The position numbers and the translations under genes are program-made. DNA of 11,160 nucleotides from Lachnospiraceae bacterium (GTDB taxonomy: Bacteria; Bacillota; Clostridia; Lachnospirales; Lachnospiraceae): the NCBI GenBank assembly GCA_009774395.1, contig VSNQ01000142.1:1-11160 (forward strand). The letters run 5' to 3'. Positions 1-7,330 of the stretch are shown here, piece after piece; the first letter of the stretch is position 1, and the number at the start of each line of letters is the position of its first letter. The notes beneath the pieces are model-generated. The model was given only the letters and a program-made list of their open reading frames with translations. It was not told the origin of the DNA and made no database searches.

Positions 1-205
1 CTATAATATATATTACTTAGGCGGTTATAAATCGCATTAATTTCTTAGAAAAAATCTGATAAATACAGAAAATCAGCAAGGCTGTTCGTGTGATCTTTAA
101 TAGCCGGAGTAATAGTAAACGTTCATACAATAAAATCCATATACAGGATTCTCTTATCCAGAATTATTAATTGATACACATGTAGAACACGCGAGGAGGA
201 TAACA

Positions 206-1096
206 ATGGAAAACCTAGATGAAAAAATCAAAGATGCTGTTGCCAGCTTATTAGATGAAGGCAATGCCCATTATTGCGCAGAACTGCTATTTCGCCAATA
301 TCAAGATATAATACCAGAAATCAGGGATAGTATTATTGCCTTGTTAGAGCATGACGACACCCAGCAGCTAAAAGCCAACAACTGTCTTGTCGTACTTGCT
401 ATTATCGGAGATGACACAGTCGCAGAATACTTTCAGAAATGGGAGGCACATCCCAAACCTTGGCGTGAAAAACTATATGTCAGCCCATTAAAATACGCCG
501 AAGAAGGCGGCTGGTGCATAGAAGACGGAAAGCGAAAAAAACGATACTATGACACTTGCTATGCCTTAGAAGAAAATCCGTCTGCCTCTATGAAAGAATC
601 CGTCTTTGGTGGAGCATCCACCGATAAATGCCCTTACTGCGGTTCAAGCTATGAAAACCGACTTATTATCGACGGCAGTGACAAGCGGCTGTCTTTCTTA
701 GGATTAAACGGAAAAATTAAAATAAAATACTGCAGCGGCTGTCTGCCTTGGGCTGGGACAATTTTCTGCAAATACACAGAAAACGGAGAAAGTGAAGTTA
801 TCCTCCACGAAGACGGCGAGGAATACTTCTGCGAAGACGAGGATATCAATAATCATCCTGTATATACCCTTTCCCAAAATCCTGTTTCTCCTCGATACTG
901 CAACCCCTTTGAAGGCTGCGCAATTGGCGGCGCTCCTGCATTTATTGATGACGCACAATATGCCGTCTGTCCAGAATGCGGCAAAAAAATGATGCATATT
1001 GCCCAGATTGGCGAAAACTATACCACCTGCGGCACCGAATATATTCAAATCTGCACAGACTGCCATATTGCGGCAGCCTTTTATCAGCAGACGTAA
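206..1096 (+). CDS. Unrecognised cysteine-rich protein, probable double zinc ribbon
   Basis: I do not recognise a named family for this 296-residue protein. Residues 1-90 look wholly helical and resemble a short HEAT-like segment. The rest is cysteine rich. Four CxxC pairs are visible at about residues 142-145 (CPYC), 176-179 (CSGC), 255-258 (CPEC) and 283-286 (CTDC), so two treble-clef or ribbon zinc sites are likely (142/176 and 255/283). The C-terminal part, GGAPAFIDD followed by CPECGKKM and a glutamine, recalls the GG...CPxCG..M pattern of YwqG/DUF1963-like proteins, but this is only a resemblance. There is no signal peptide or membrane segment, so it is probably cytoplasmic. The start is supported by GAGGAGG seven bases upstream. 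A hairpin element begins directly after the stop codon. The gene shares strand with the EFR1 gene 84 bases downstream, with no evidence of functional linkage. Confidence 0.85.
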   Translation: MENLDEKIKDAVASLLDEGNAHYCAELLFRQYQDIIPEIRDSIIALLEHDDTQQLKANNCLVVLAIIGDDTVAEYFQKWEAHPKPWREKLYVSPLKYAEEGGWCIEDGKRKKRYYDTCYALEENPSASMKESVFGGASTDKCPYCGSSYENRLIIDGSDKRLSFLGLNGKIKIKYCSGCLPWAGTIFCKYTENGESEVILHEDGEEYFCEDEDINNHPVYTLSQNPVSPRYCNPFEGCAIGGAPAFIDDAQYAVCPECGKKMMHIAQIGENYTTCGTEYIQICTDCHIAAAFYQQT

Positions 1097-1149
1097 GGAA
1101 CTGTCAATAAATAACGCATCCATTTGACATGTTATTTCTTCACAGTACC
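1097..1149. repeat. Imperfect palindromic element after the cysteine-rich gene
   Basis: A 19-base arm at 1097-1115 (GGAACTGTCAATAAATAAC) pairs with 1131-1149 (GTTATTTCTTCACAGTACC) at 16 of 19 positions, with a 15-base loop. It starts on the base after the TAA stop. It could form a hairpin that ends or stabilises the upstream transcript, but no clean T-run follows, so it is a weak terminator candidate. Its size and location suit a small dispersed palindromic repeat. A related string, GAACTGTTAATAAATA, occurs at 1948-1963 over the end of the next gene. Confidence 0.55.
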
Positions 1150-1180
1150 TAAAATTTTATACAAGGAGCATCTATAATAT

Positions 1181-1957
1181 ATGATAGGACTATATTTCAG
1201 CGGCACCGGAAACACAAAATACTGCGTAGAACGCTTTACCAAACAATGCAGCACCTCTGCACAGTCATTATCTATTGAAAATCCTGCCGCCCTCCCTCAA
1301 ATACAAAAGCACAAGGCACTCGTTATTGGATACCCTGTGCAATTTAGCAATATTCCCAAAATATTGCAAGATTACATTACCACACACTCCGATCTTTGGA
1401 GAGGGAAAAAAATTTTTATCATTGCCACTATGGGGTTATTTAGCGGCGACGGCGCAGGAATATTAGCGCGCCTGCTGCACCAATACGGCGCTAAAATTAT
1501 CGGCGGACTTCACCTGAAAATGCCCGATTCCATCAGTGACGAAAAAGCCTTAAAACGTTCTTTCCCCAAAAATCAACAGCTTATCCGTTTGGCAGATTTA
1601 AAAATACAAACCGCTGTCCAAAATCTAAAAAACGGCGCCCCTACACAGGAAGGACTTGGCTTTTTCCCACATCTGGCAGGGTTATTCGGTCAGCGACTAT
1701 ACTTTTATAATAAGACAAAGCATTACTCCAATAAACTTAAAATTAACGCTAGCAAATGTATTCGCTGCGGAAAGTGTGTAAAACTATGCCCTATGCAGAA
1801 TATCCATTTTGATTCTACACAAAAGCAGGTAGCCGCAGACGCACAATGTACAATGTGTTACCGTTGTGTCAGCCAATGCCCCACACAGGCAATCACCTTG
1901 CTTGGCAAACGCGTTGTTGAACAATGTTATCTTGAAAAATACCTAAAGAACTGTTAA
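1181..1957 (+). CDS. EFR1-family flavodoxin/ferredoxin protein (flavodoxin-like domain plus 2x[4Fe-4S])
   Basis: This 258-residue protein is predicted to be a cytoplasmic electron carrier. Residues 1-150 form a flavodoxin-like fold that begins with the FMN-phosphate loop SGTGNT (about 7-12); the region around GYPVQFSNIP (50-59) and the ATMGLFSGDGAG stretch fit the other flavin-binding loops. The C-terminus holds two classical [4Fe-4S] motifs, CIRCGKCVKLCP at about 193-204 and CTMCYRCVSQCP at about 223-234, both with all four cysteines. This N-flavodoxin/C-ferredoxin layout and length match the EFR1 family common in anaerobic Clostridia; the physiological partner is unknown. The start is fixed by the conserved opening MIGLYFSGTGN. 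Its Shine-Dalgarno AAGGAG lies rather far upstream (12 bases). The last codons and stop lie inside a sequence resembling the repeat at 1097. It converges on the AAA ATPase gene. Confidence 0.93.
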   Translation: MIGLYFSGTGNTKYCVERFTKQCSTSAQSLSIENPAALPQIQKHKALVIGYPVQFSNIPKILQDYITTHSDLWRGKKIFIIATMGLFSGDGAGILARLLHQYGAKIIGGLHLKMPDSISDEKALKRSFPKNQQLIRLADLKIQTAVQNLKNGAPTQEGLGFFPHLAGLFGQRLYFYNKTKHYSNKLKINASKCIRCGKCVKLCPMQNIHFDSTQKQVAADAQCTMCYRCVSQCPTQAITLLGKRVVEQCYLEKYLKNC

Positions 1958-1998
1958 TAAATAGTTCGCATACTGCAAACACAAAACACGTTTCCTTA

Positions 1999-2081
1999 TG
2001 GGACTGTCGCATTAAGAGCTGCATATACAAGAGTGTTTTATACGATATCTTGTATAATCAAAGTCTATTGCGACAGCCCCA
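1999..2081. repeat. 83-bp MITE-like hairpin element between convergent genes
   Basis: The ends are inverted repeats: TGGGACTGTCGCA at 1999-2011 pairs with TGCGACAGCCCCA at 2069-2081 at 12 of 13 positions. Inside, TATACAAGA (2024-2032) pairs perfectly with TCTTGTATA (2048-2056). The whole unit can fold into one long interrupted hairpin, the structure expected of a small non-autonomous element or dispersed palindromic repeat. It lies between the convergent EFR1 and AAA genes and may act as a two-way transcription barrier, although T-runs are poor on both sides. Its right end overlaps the 3' end of the AAA gene. The core ACTGTCGCA recurs in the terminator at 5009-5018. Confidence 0.6.
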
Positions 2082-3759
2082 TTTCTTTCTTGAATACTTC
2101 TATCTTACAGCTGTGTTTTTTGTCCTTTCCCTTATTATAAGCAATGCCAACTAACAAAATCCGCCCCGTAAACTGCGGCTTTTCTCCAAGCTTTCCTTGA
2201 AATTTCATTGCATACCCACGGTCTTTTATCTGCTTTAATGCATCTTGCGCCGTATGCCCCGCTTTCAGTTCCAAAATAATGCAGTCATCTCCTGCCCTAT
2301 ACGGATAAAAAATAAAATCCACAAAACCAACGCCAGCTTTATCCTCCCGTTCTATCCGATAACTGTCCCTTGCAGACAAATATACCATATTAACAATCAT
2401 CGTAAGTTCCGTTTCATTATTATAATTTAATATCGGACTTTCACTGTTATGTGCAAACTCCAAAATTGAAACCATTGTATCTGTATCCAAAGCCTTTGTT
2501 GCTGCCAGCATTCTTTCTGATTCCTTTGCAAGACGGTAAACATACCCCAAGGAAGGCTCTTTGCAAAGCATATCCGCAAATTGGTTCATTAACTCCTTAT
2601 TAGGAATCGACACAAATCCATCCTTATAATTTAAAAAACCATACACCACCATAGCCGAAAAAATCTCGTCCTTTGTTGTTAAATTCATAGATGTTGCCGC
2701 ATATTCCCTAACTTTTGCAGATACCGGCGTACCAGAAACGAGCATCGCCAACTCGTCTCGTACAGCATCTGTATTTTTTTCTATATAATATTTAATCTCA
2801 TCATACGGACCTGAACTCGTCCAATAATTTCCCAAATTATTATTGGTCAGCGCCAACACCACAGAGCGTGGATTATAGACCCGCTCGCCTGATTTTGTAT
2901 GGTAGCCATTATACCAGTCGCGCAGCCCTTCTCTTGTAACTTTCTGCGTGATTTTTTCACCCTCTTTTATACATTTTTGGTACTGTTCAAAAAGCTTATC
3001 CACTTCTGTTTCTATAAATCCAAAATATTGTGTAAACCGTTCCTCCGTTGTCATTGTATACTCGCAAAACATATTCAATTCCGATCCACTTGAATATTTT
3101 GCAATTGGCAGGATTCCAGTCATATAAACAAGTTCAACATAGGGCTGATCTTTAAAAAGATTACTTAAAAATGTAATATAAGCCGCTTTGTCCTTCTCTG
3201 TAACAAAATCCCTATGAAAAATAAAATCCCATTCATCCAATATAAAAATAAACTTATCACCTGTACCAAATTCAATAATATTATTAAATGCATCCCACAA
3301 GGCGCAGTCCTCATCAATTTGCGCCTCAGGAAACGCACGCATTAAATCAGCCAAAAGCCGTTTCTTAAATCGGGTAATATATTGCATATAAGTAGTGCAT
3401 TCATCTGGAATTTCATTAAACATTATATGTATTACATGATGCTGATTTAAGTGCTTTGTAAACCAAGGATAGGACGCCGCTTCCAACCCTCGAAATATAT
3501 CACCACTATCCGCACCCTTTCCAAAATACGCCGAAATCATATTTGCCGCCATTGTCTTTCCAAACCGTCTTGGACGTGTAATACAAATATATTTCAGCTC
3601 CTTTCCCAAAGCGCTATTGCTTTTTATTGCGACATTATCAATCCACTCCACTACTGGAATCAAATCGTTCAATAATTTTGACTTATCAACAAAATATCTA
3701 GCCAAACGATCCTCGCGAAACAATAAATATGGCTTTTTACTATTCAAATAAAACCCCAT
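2065..3759 (-). CDS. AAA-family ATPase with C-terminal PD-(D/E)XK nuclease-like domain
   Basis: This 564-residue protein belongs to the AAA-ATPase-like/PDDEXK_9 two-domain group that is multicopy in many gut Clostridia and Bacteroidetes; its cellular role is not established. Residues 1-300 form the ATPase: a relaxed Walker A, TRPRRFGKT (about 61-69), and a Walker B, FIFILDEWD (about 170-178). The C-terminal domain carries the nuclease-like signature: an aspartate in GFVDF (about 481), ELK (about 497-499) and the helix ALKQIKDRGY (about 507-516), so active-site residues appear intact. There is no signal peptide or membrane segment. The start has GAAGGG about nine bases upstream. The gene begins 43 bases after the fructokinase stop and could be cotranscribed with it, but nothing suggests a role in sugar use. 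The last residues (GLSQ) and the stop codon lie within the hairpin element at 1999-2081. Confidence 0.92.
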   Translation of the reverse strand: MGFYLNSKKPYLLFREDRLARYFVDKSKLLNDLIPVVEWIDNVAIKSNSALGKELKYICITRPRRFGKTMAANMISAYFGKGADSGDIFRGLEAASYPWFTKHLNQHHVIHIMFNEIPDECTTYMQYITRFKKRLLADLMRAFPEAQIDEDCALWDAFNNIIEFGTGDKFIFILDEWDFIFHRDFVTEKDKAAYITFLSNLFKDQPYVELVYMTGILPIAKYSSGSELNMFCEYTMTTEERFTQYFGFIETEVDKLFEQYQKCIKEGEKITQKVTREGLRDWYNGYHTKSGERVYNPRSVVLALTNNNLGNYWTSSGPYDEIKYYIEKNTDAVRDELAMLVSGTPVSAKVREYAATSMNLTTKDEIFSAMVVYGFLNYKDGFVSIPNKELMNQFADMLCKEPSLGYVYRLAKESERMLAATKALDTDTMVSILEFAHNSESPILNYNNETELTMIVNMVYLSARDSYRIEREDKAGVGFVDFIFYPYRAGDDCIILELKAGHTAQDALKQIKDRGYAMKFQGKLGEKPQFTGRILLVGIAYNKGKDKKHSCKIEVFKKEMGLSQ

Positions 3760-3802
3760 TTACGAATCCCTTCTATAAATAAATGATCCTACCAAAATCC
3801 TT

Positions 3803-4765
3803 CTACGCACGGCTTATTACATCCTCCACGTCCTCACGTTCTGGCATCACCCTAAGCGCGCCTTTTCGTGTGGTAATCACAGACGCTGCGGCATTGGCAA
3901 ACACCAGCATTTCCTTTAAGCCACTCTCCGTCAGCCCCTCCAAACCATGCTCGCAGATATAATGCAGCACACAGCCGCAGAACGTATCGCCGGCTCCCGT
4001 TGTTTCAATTGTATTTTCCTGTAAAAACGGTGCTACTTCCACCATATTTCCCTGATAATAAGCACGGCTTCCCTCTTTCCCCATAGAAACCAGCACTAGC
4101 GGAATATGATATCTGCTGTTAATCCACGCAACACCAGCAGAATAATCCTCCTCGCCGGTCAGCCATGTTATCTCATTGTCTGAAATTTTTAAAATATCAC
4201 AATATTCCAGTCCATACAAAACCTGCTCTTTCGCCTCGTCCAACGATTTCCACAACGGCGGTCTTAAATTGGGATCAAAGGATATCCATGCACCCGCTGC
4301 CTTCGCCGTCTGTACAGCCTTTTTCGTCGCCGCACGCACGCCCTCATGTGTCATAGACAGCGTGCCGAAATGGAATATCTTTGTATCCTGCAGCACGTCC
4401 AGTGGCAGCTCTGCTTCTGTCAGCATCATATCTGCACCCGGATTACGATAAAAGGAAAAGTCCCTGTCCCCATCCGGATAGGTATGCACTAAGGCAAGTG
4501 TTGTATGCACCTCCTCGTCCATAAAAAGATAGTCTGCGCAAATACCAACTTCCGAAATAGCCTCCTTTAATTGCTGCCCGAAGAAATCCTTCCCTACTTT
4601 TCCAATAAATGTCGTTTTATGCCCTAATTTAGACAACATTGCCAGTACATTACAAGGCGCTCCACCCGGATTCGCCTCAAACAAGGGATTTCCCTGACCA
4701 CTTTTCCCATTTTCTGTAAAGTCAATCAACAACTCACCTAACGCCGTTACATCATATTTTTTCAT
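3803..4765 (-). CDS. scrK: Fructokinase, PfkB/ribokinase family
   Basis: This 320-residue cytoplasmic kinase of the PfkB family probably phosphorylates free fructose to fructose 6-phosphate with ATP. The N-terminal GELLIDF and the first PfkB signature region (NPGGAPCNVLAMLSKLG, about 32-48, followed by FIGKVGKDFFG) bind the sugar. The second signature, TTGAGDTF at about 255-262, forms the anion hole and supplies the catalytic aspartate (D260). Length and motifs are typical of bacterial fructokinases. Fructose specificity is inferred from similarity and from the GH32 enzyme upstream, which would release fructose. AAAGGAG lies 13 bases before the ATG, a slightly long spacing. A putative LacI-type operator sits directly upstream of that ribosome site. 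The gene is separated from GH32 by an unrelated small gene and a terminator, so it probably has its own promoter, though I could not identify a convincing one. Confidence 0.92.
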   Translation of the reverse strand: MKKYDVTALGELLIDFTENGKSGQGNPLFEANPGGAPCNVLAMLSKLGHKTTFIGKVGKDFFGQQLKEAISEVGICADYLFMDEEVHTTLALVHTYPDGDRDFSFYRNPGADMMLTEAELPLDVLQDTKIFHFGTLSMTHEGVRAATKKAVQTAKAAGAWISFDPNLRPPLWKSLDEAKEQVLYGLEYCDILKISDNEITWLTGEEDYSAGVAWINSRYHIPLVLVSMGKEGSRAYYQGNMVEVAPFLQENTIETTGAGDTFCGCVLHYICEHGLEGLTESGLKEMLVFANAAASVITTRKGALRVMPEREDVEDVISRA

Positions 4766-4785
4766 AATGTAAACCCTGCTCCTTT

Positions 4786-4796
4786 CAAAACGTTAC
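4786..4796 (-). promoter_or_regulatory. Putative sugar-repressor operator before fructokinase
   Basis: The + strand reads TTTCAAAACGTTACAATT around 4783-4800. It shares AAACGTTA with the two sites before the permease gene, and all three have TTTCA just to the left. A central AACGTT is characteristic of LacI-family operators. The site abuts the fructokinase Shine-Dalgarno sequence, where a bound repressor would block transcription entering the gene. Function is inferred only. Confidence 0.4.
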
Positions 4797-4802
4797 AATT
4801 TT

Positions 4803-4939
4803 CGTAACAGTTCAGATAACCCATTGAACTGTTACGTATCCAGCCATTGGAAATCGCTTCGCGATGGGCTGGATACCTCCAACCACTACATTTTATTACG
4901 GTCAGCGCAGTAAATGCACAGACCTACCTGAACTGTTAC
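4803..4939. repeat. Composite palindromic repeat element upstream of fructokinase
   Basis: GTAACAGTTCA at 4804-4814 has inverted copies TGAACTGTTAC at 4825-4835 and 4929-4939, so the element is bounded by an 11-bp perfect terminal inverted repeat and also has a tight terminal hairpin (CGTAACAGTTCA with TGAACTGTTACG, 10-base loop). Between them GTATCCAGCC (4836-4845) pairs with GGCTGGATAC (4867-4876), with an inner ATCGC-TTC-GCGAT stem. The unit fills most of the gap between the RRXRR-like gene's terminator and fructokinase and appears non-coding. It looks like a dispersed intergenic or MITE-like unit, not a riboswitch I know. Confidence 0.55.
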
Positions 4940-4966
4940 CAATTTTCCTATATGTACCCATATGTT

Positions 4967-5018
4967 GAAAAAACTGCCGCATTATATGGAATTATTTCGT
5001 TCCTTTTATGCGACAGTC
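4967..5018 (-). terminator. Rho-independent terminator after the RRXRR-like gene
   Basis: Read on the - strand, ACTGTCGCAT (5018-5009) pairs with ATGCGGCAGT (4982-4973) over ten positions including one G-U, the loop contains a small GGAA/TTCC stem, and five Ts follow directly (4972-4968). This is a convincing intrinsic terminator about 70 bases beyond the stop codon at 5090. A second upstream arm, AACTGCCG at 5035-5028, matches part of the same 3' arm perfectly and could compete with the first. Confidence 0.7.
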
Positions 5019-5089
5019 CTTTTCTTACGGCAGTTCTTGCCTTGTCTAAGAAACAGATACACTATCCCGAATCTAATTCCTAAACACTT

Positions 5090-5608
5090 TTATTTTGACA
5101 TATTATTTAGAATCTCGCGAATACTTTCTACTTTCGCCTCATCATTTATCGTGCTGTTTATAATACTATCCGTCAGCTTTTGAATTGCCTCTGTCCTGGA
5201 GCGAAACGCCGCTTCCTTTTGCATTTCAGTCAACAGCCCTATCACGCACCGATTGGTCTGCTCCCGCTGCTCAATGCTATTTAGAACCGCTTGGCATCCC
5301 GCTTCATCCAAATGTTCCAACTGCTGTATGCCACTGGTCACATAGGAGGCTTCCTTTATAATCTGGTCAATCTTCTCCAAAATGCAGATATCCTGCTGTT
5401 CGCCTGCCTCCTGCTCTACGTTATCTGTTCTTATATCTGTTATATCCATGCAAATTTCCTCCTTTTTGCAAGGCGGCAGCAGCATCAGGATGATATTCTT
5501 TCCCACAAACCGCGCCCGTCCCTTTTTTACGAGTCCCCTTGCCCTTTTTGGGTAGGTGTTTCCATATACATTCTGCATTGCATCGACTACGGTAATATTT
5601 TTCGCCAA
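5090..5608 (-). CDS. Small RRXRR-like protein with helical C-terminus
   Basis: This 172-residue protein has an N-terminal segment (about 5-45) in which VVDAMQNVYGNTYPKRARGL is followed by VKKGRARFV. It resembles the RRXRR module found at the start of some HNH-nuclease-associated and stand-alone proteins of Clostridia (basic helix, then KGRA-type loop, then beta strand). No HNH motif or other catalytic residues follow. The remainder (about 70-172) is acidic to mixed and almost entirely helical, suggesting a coiled coil or helical bundle. The function is unknown. The start codon is TTG at 5608-5606, supported by GAAGGGG upstream and by the family-like N-terminus; an ATG ten codons in would cut into the conserved segment. 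The gene has its own promoter and terminator, so it is an independent unit between GH32 and fructokinase and probably not part of sugar use. Confidence 0.75.
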   Translation of the reverse strand: MAKNITVVDAMQNVYGNTYPKRARGLVKKGRARFVGKNIILMLLPPCKKEEICMDITDIRTDNVEQEAGEQQDICILEKIDQIIKEASYVTSGIQQLEHLDEAGCQAVLNSIEQREQTNRCVIGLLTEMQKEAAFRSRTEAIQKLTDSIINSTINDEAKVESIREILNNMSK

Positions 5609-5731
5609 GGTTTTTCCCCTTCCCTATTCATTTTTCAATGAAGTGCTGATATTACACATCTCTCGTTTTTAATTATGGGTGTCTCCCCCGATTCAGATAT
5701 AACAGAAACGCACTGTAAATACGATTACTTT

Positions 5732-5761
5732 ATTATACCACAGCCGCCCACGGATTGTCTA
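5732..5761 (-). promoter_or_regulatory. Sigma-70 type promoter for the RRXRR-like gene
   Basis: On the - strand TAGACA (5761-5756) is followed after 18 bases by TATAAT (5737-5732), and the bases before it read TGG, giving an extended -10 (TGGTATAAT). This is the best promoter match in the window. It lies just after the GH32 stop codon, about 125 bases before the TTG start of the RRXRR-like gene, predicting a leader of roughly 110-120 bases. I see no operator-like sequence around it. Confidence 0.65.
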
Positions 5762-5782
5762 TATGAAATTATAGGCGAAAAC

Positions 5783-7270
5783 CTATTCCATAATATCATA
5801 TTTCACAACATCTATTGTAACAGTCCCATCTGCATAAAAAGAAATACCATCTGCTGCCTGTTTGGTGTATACAATTGCACTCATTACTTGCTCCCCATCA
5901 TTCACAAAAGTTTCTACACTGGAACGGTCAAGAATTATCCTTAATTTCAACACGCCGCCCTCACTGTTTACTTTACTGCGTCGCTGATGAATAATCGCCT
6001 TTCTGGAACCAGAAAATTTCCTATCTATCTTTAATATTGATTCTCTTGGACGAAAGCTTAACGAAGTCTGATACTGCTCATTCTGCGCAAAACGGATTGC
6101 AAATTTTTGGTACAATTCCCTTCCGTCTGCTGGACGAATATTTAGTTCCATGTCAACCCGCCGCCCTTTAATCCCTTCTAACTGGATTGTATCCGAAAAT
6201 GTAATATTATCATGCGCAACCTTTCCACACCGCAGCGCATCAAATTCTCTAATTGGCATCTGATAAAGTCTGCCATTTTTTATGGAAAGTTCTCGTGGAA
6301 GACTCATTTGGCCAAACCACAATATGTTGGCAGTTCTATGCCCGCAAGTATCCCAATTCTGCATCCACCCTATCATAATCCGGCGACCGTCTGGTGTAAG
6401 TACTGTCTGAGGAGCATAAAAATCAATACCGTAATCAATTGACTGGTTATGCCGTTCCGTAAATGTATCTGTTCGTTCATCAAAATTCCCAATTAAGCAA
6501 AGTGTTCCATTCCCATTATGGTACTCAAACTGATGCGGCAGCATATCTTGGGGACTGACTAACAACACCCATTCCCCGTCCAACGAAAAGAAATCCGGAC
6601 ATTCCCACATTTTTCCAAAACGGTCATTATTGGCAGCAAGTACCTTTTTATAATGCCACTCCCAACCATCCTGACTGGTAAAAAGAAGCACCTGTCCACT
6701 TCCATCTGCTGGACGATTTCCCACTACACAGCAATAGGTTCCATCTTCTTTCCGCCATATTTTAGGGTCACGGAAATCATAACGGCTGGCACCTTCCGGA
6801 AGATCTTTTTCATCCAGCACAGGATTGTTATGATACTTTTCATAATCTATCCCATCTCCAACTGCAAGGCATTGTGTCTGCACCTCTCGGATTTCCCCAT
6901 CACTTTGCCGCTCCTTGCAAACTCCTGTATACATTAACAACTGTTTGCCGTCAGGAAGCTCTATCGCACTGCCCGAAAAACATCCATCCTTATCATATCG
7001 TTCATCTGGAGCCAATGCTGCCGGAAGATACTCCCAATGCAAAAGATCATCACTCACTGCGTGCCCCCAATGCATAGGCCCCCAATTCGCGTCATAAGGA
7101 TGATATTGATAAAACATATGATACTTTCCATTATAATACGAAAAACCGTTTGGATCATTCATCCAGCCTGTGCGTGCTGACAAATGAAATGCTGGTCTGT
7201 CTTCCTTTCTAATTATTTTTTCAGAAGACTCCTCATACTTGCGTGCTTCCCGTAATGTCTGACTTGTCAT
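5783..7270 (-). CDS. GH32 beta-fructofuranosidase (intracellular sucrose/fructo-oligosaccharide hydrolase)
   Basis: This 495-residue enzyme hydrolyses terminal beta-fructosyl bonds of sucrose or short fructo-oligosaccharides, releasing fructose. The five-bladed propeller of GH32 occupies about residues 27-345 and contains all three catalytic motifs: WMNDPNG (36-42, nucleophile D39), FRDP (166-169, transition-state stabiliser D168) and WECP (222-225, acid/base E223). The C-terminal beta-sandwich follows (about 350-495), including the SSVETFVNDGE stretch typical of the family. Length is normal. No signal peptide is present, so it acts in the cytoplasm. Because the adjacent transporter is an ABC system and not a PTS, the natural substrate is more likely unphosphorylated sugar than sucrose 6-phosphate. 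GAGGAGG six bases before the ATG fixes the start. It follows the binding-protein gene by 60 bases with no hairpin between and is probably in the same operon. Confidence 0.96.
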   Translation of the reverse strand: MTSQTLREARKYEESSEKIIRKEDRPAFHLSARTGWMNDPNGFSYYNGKYHMFYQYHPYDANWGPMHWGHAVSDDLLHWEYLPAALAPDERYDKDGCFSGSAIELPDGKQLLMYTGVCKERQSDGEIREVQTQCLAVGDGIDYEKYHNNPVLDEKDLPEGASRYDFRDPKIWRKEDGTYCCVVGNRPADGSGQVLLFTSQDGWEWHYKKVLAANNDRFGKMWECPDFFSLDGEWVLLVSPQDMLPHQFEYHNGNGTLCLIGNFDERTDTFTERHNQSIDYGIDFYAPQTVLTPDGRRIMIGWMQNWDTCGHRTANILWFGQMSLPRELSIKNGRLYQMPIREFDALRCGKVAHDNITFSDTIQLEGIKGRRVDMELNIRPADGRELYQKFAIRFAQNEQYQTSLSFRPRESILKIDRKFSGSRKAIIHQRRSKVNSEGGVLKLRIILDRSSVETFVNDGEQVMSAIVYTKQAADGISFYADGTVTIDVVKYDIME

Positions 7271-7330
7271 AGCAAACCTCCTCGTTTTTTCATCTTTTTA
7301 CCCCCCATACTGACTGCAACATTTTCTGCT

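Noticed and set aside
117..125. Another AACGTT operator before the first gene (TAAACGTTCATAC)
   Set aside because: Only the six-base core and a few flanking bases match, the TTTCA part is absent, and the gene has no link to sugar use; chance is likely.
1..205. Promoter for the cysteine-rich gene
   Set aside because: Several AT-rich hexamers exist but none pairs with an acceptable -35 at proper spacing, so I could not support one.
704..1123. - strand reading frame of 139 codons opposite the cysteine-rich gene
   Set aside because: It is antisense to a protein with conserved CxxC motifs and a good ribosome site; it has no motif of its own.
4847..5183. + strand short reading frames in the scrK upstream gap
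   Set aside because: They run through the palindromic elements and the terminator, without ribosome sites.
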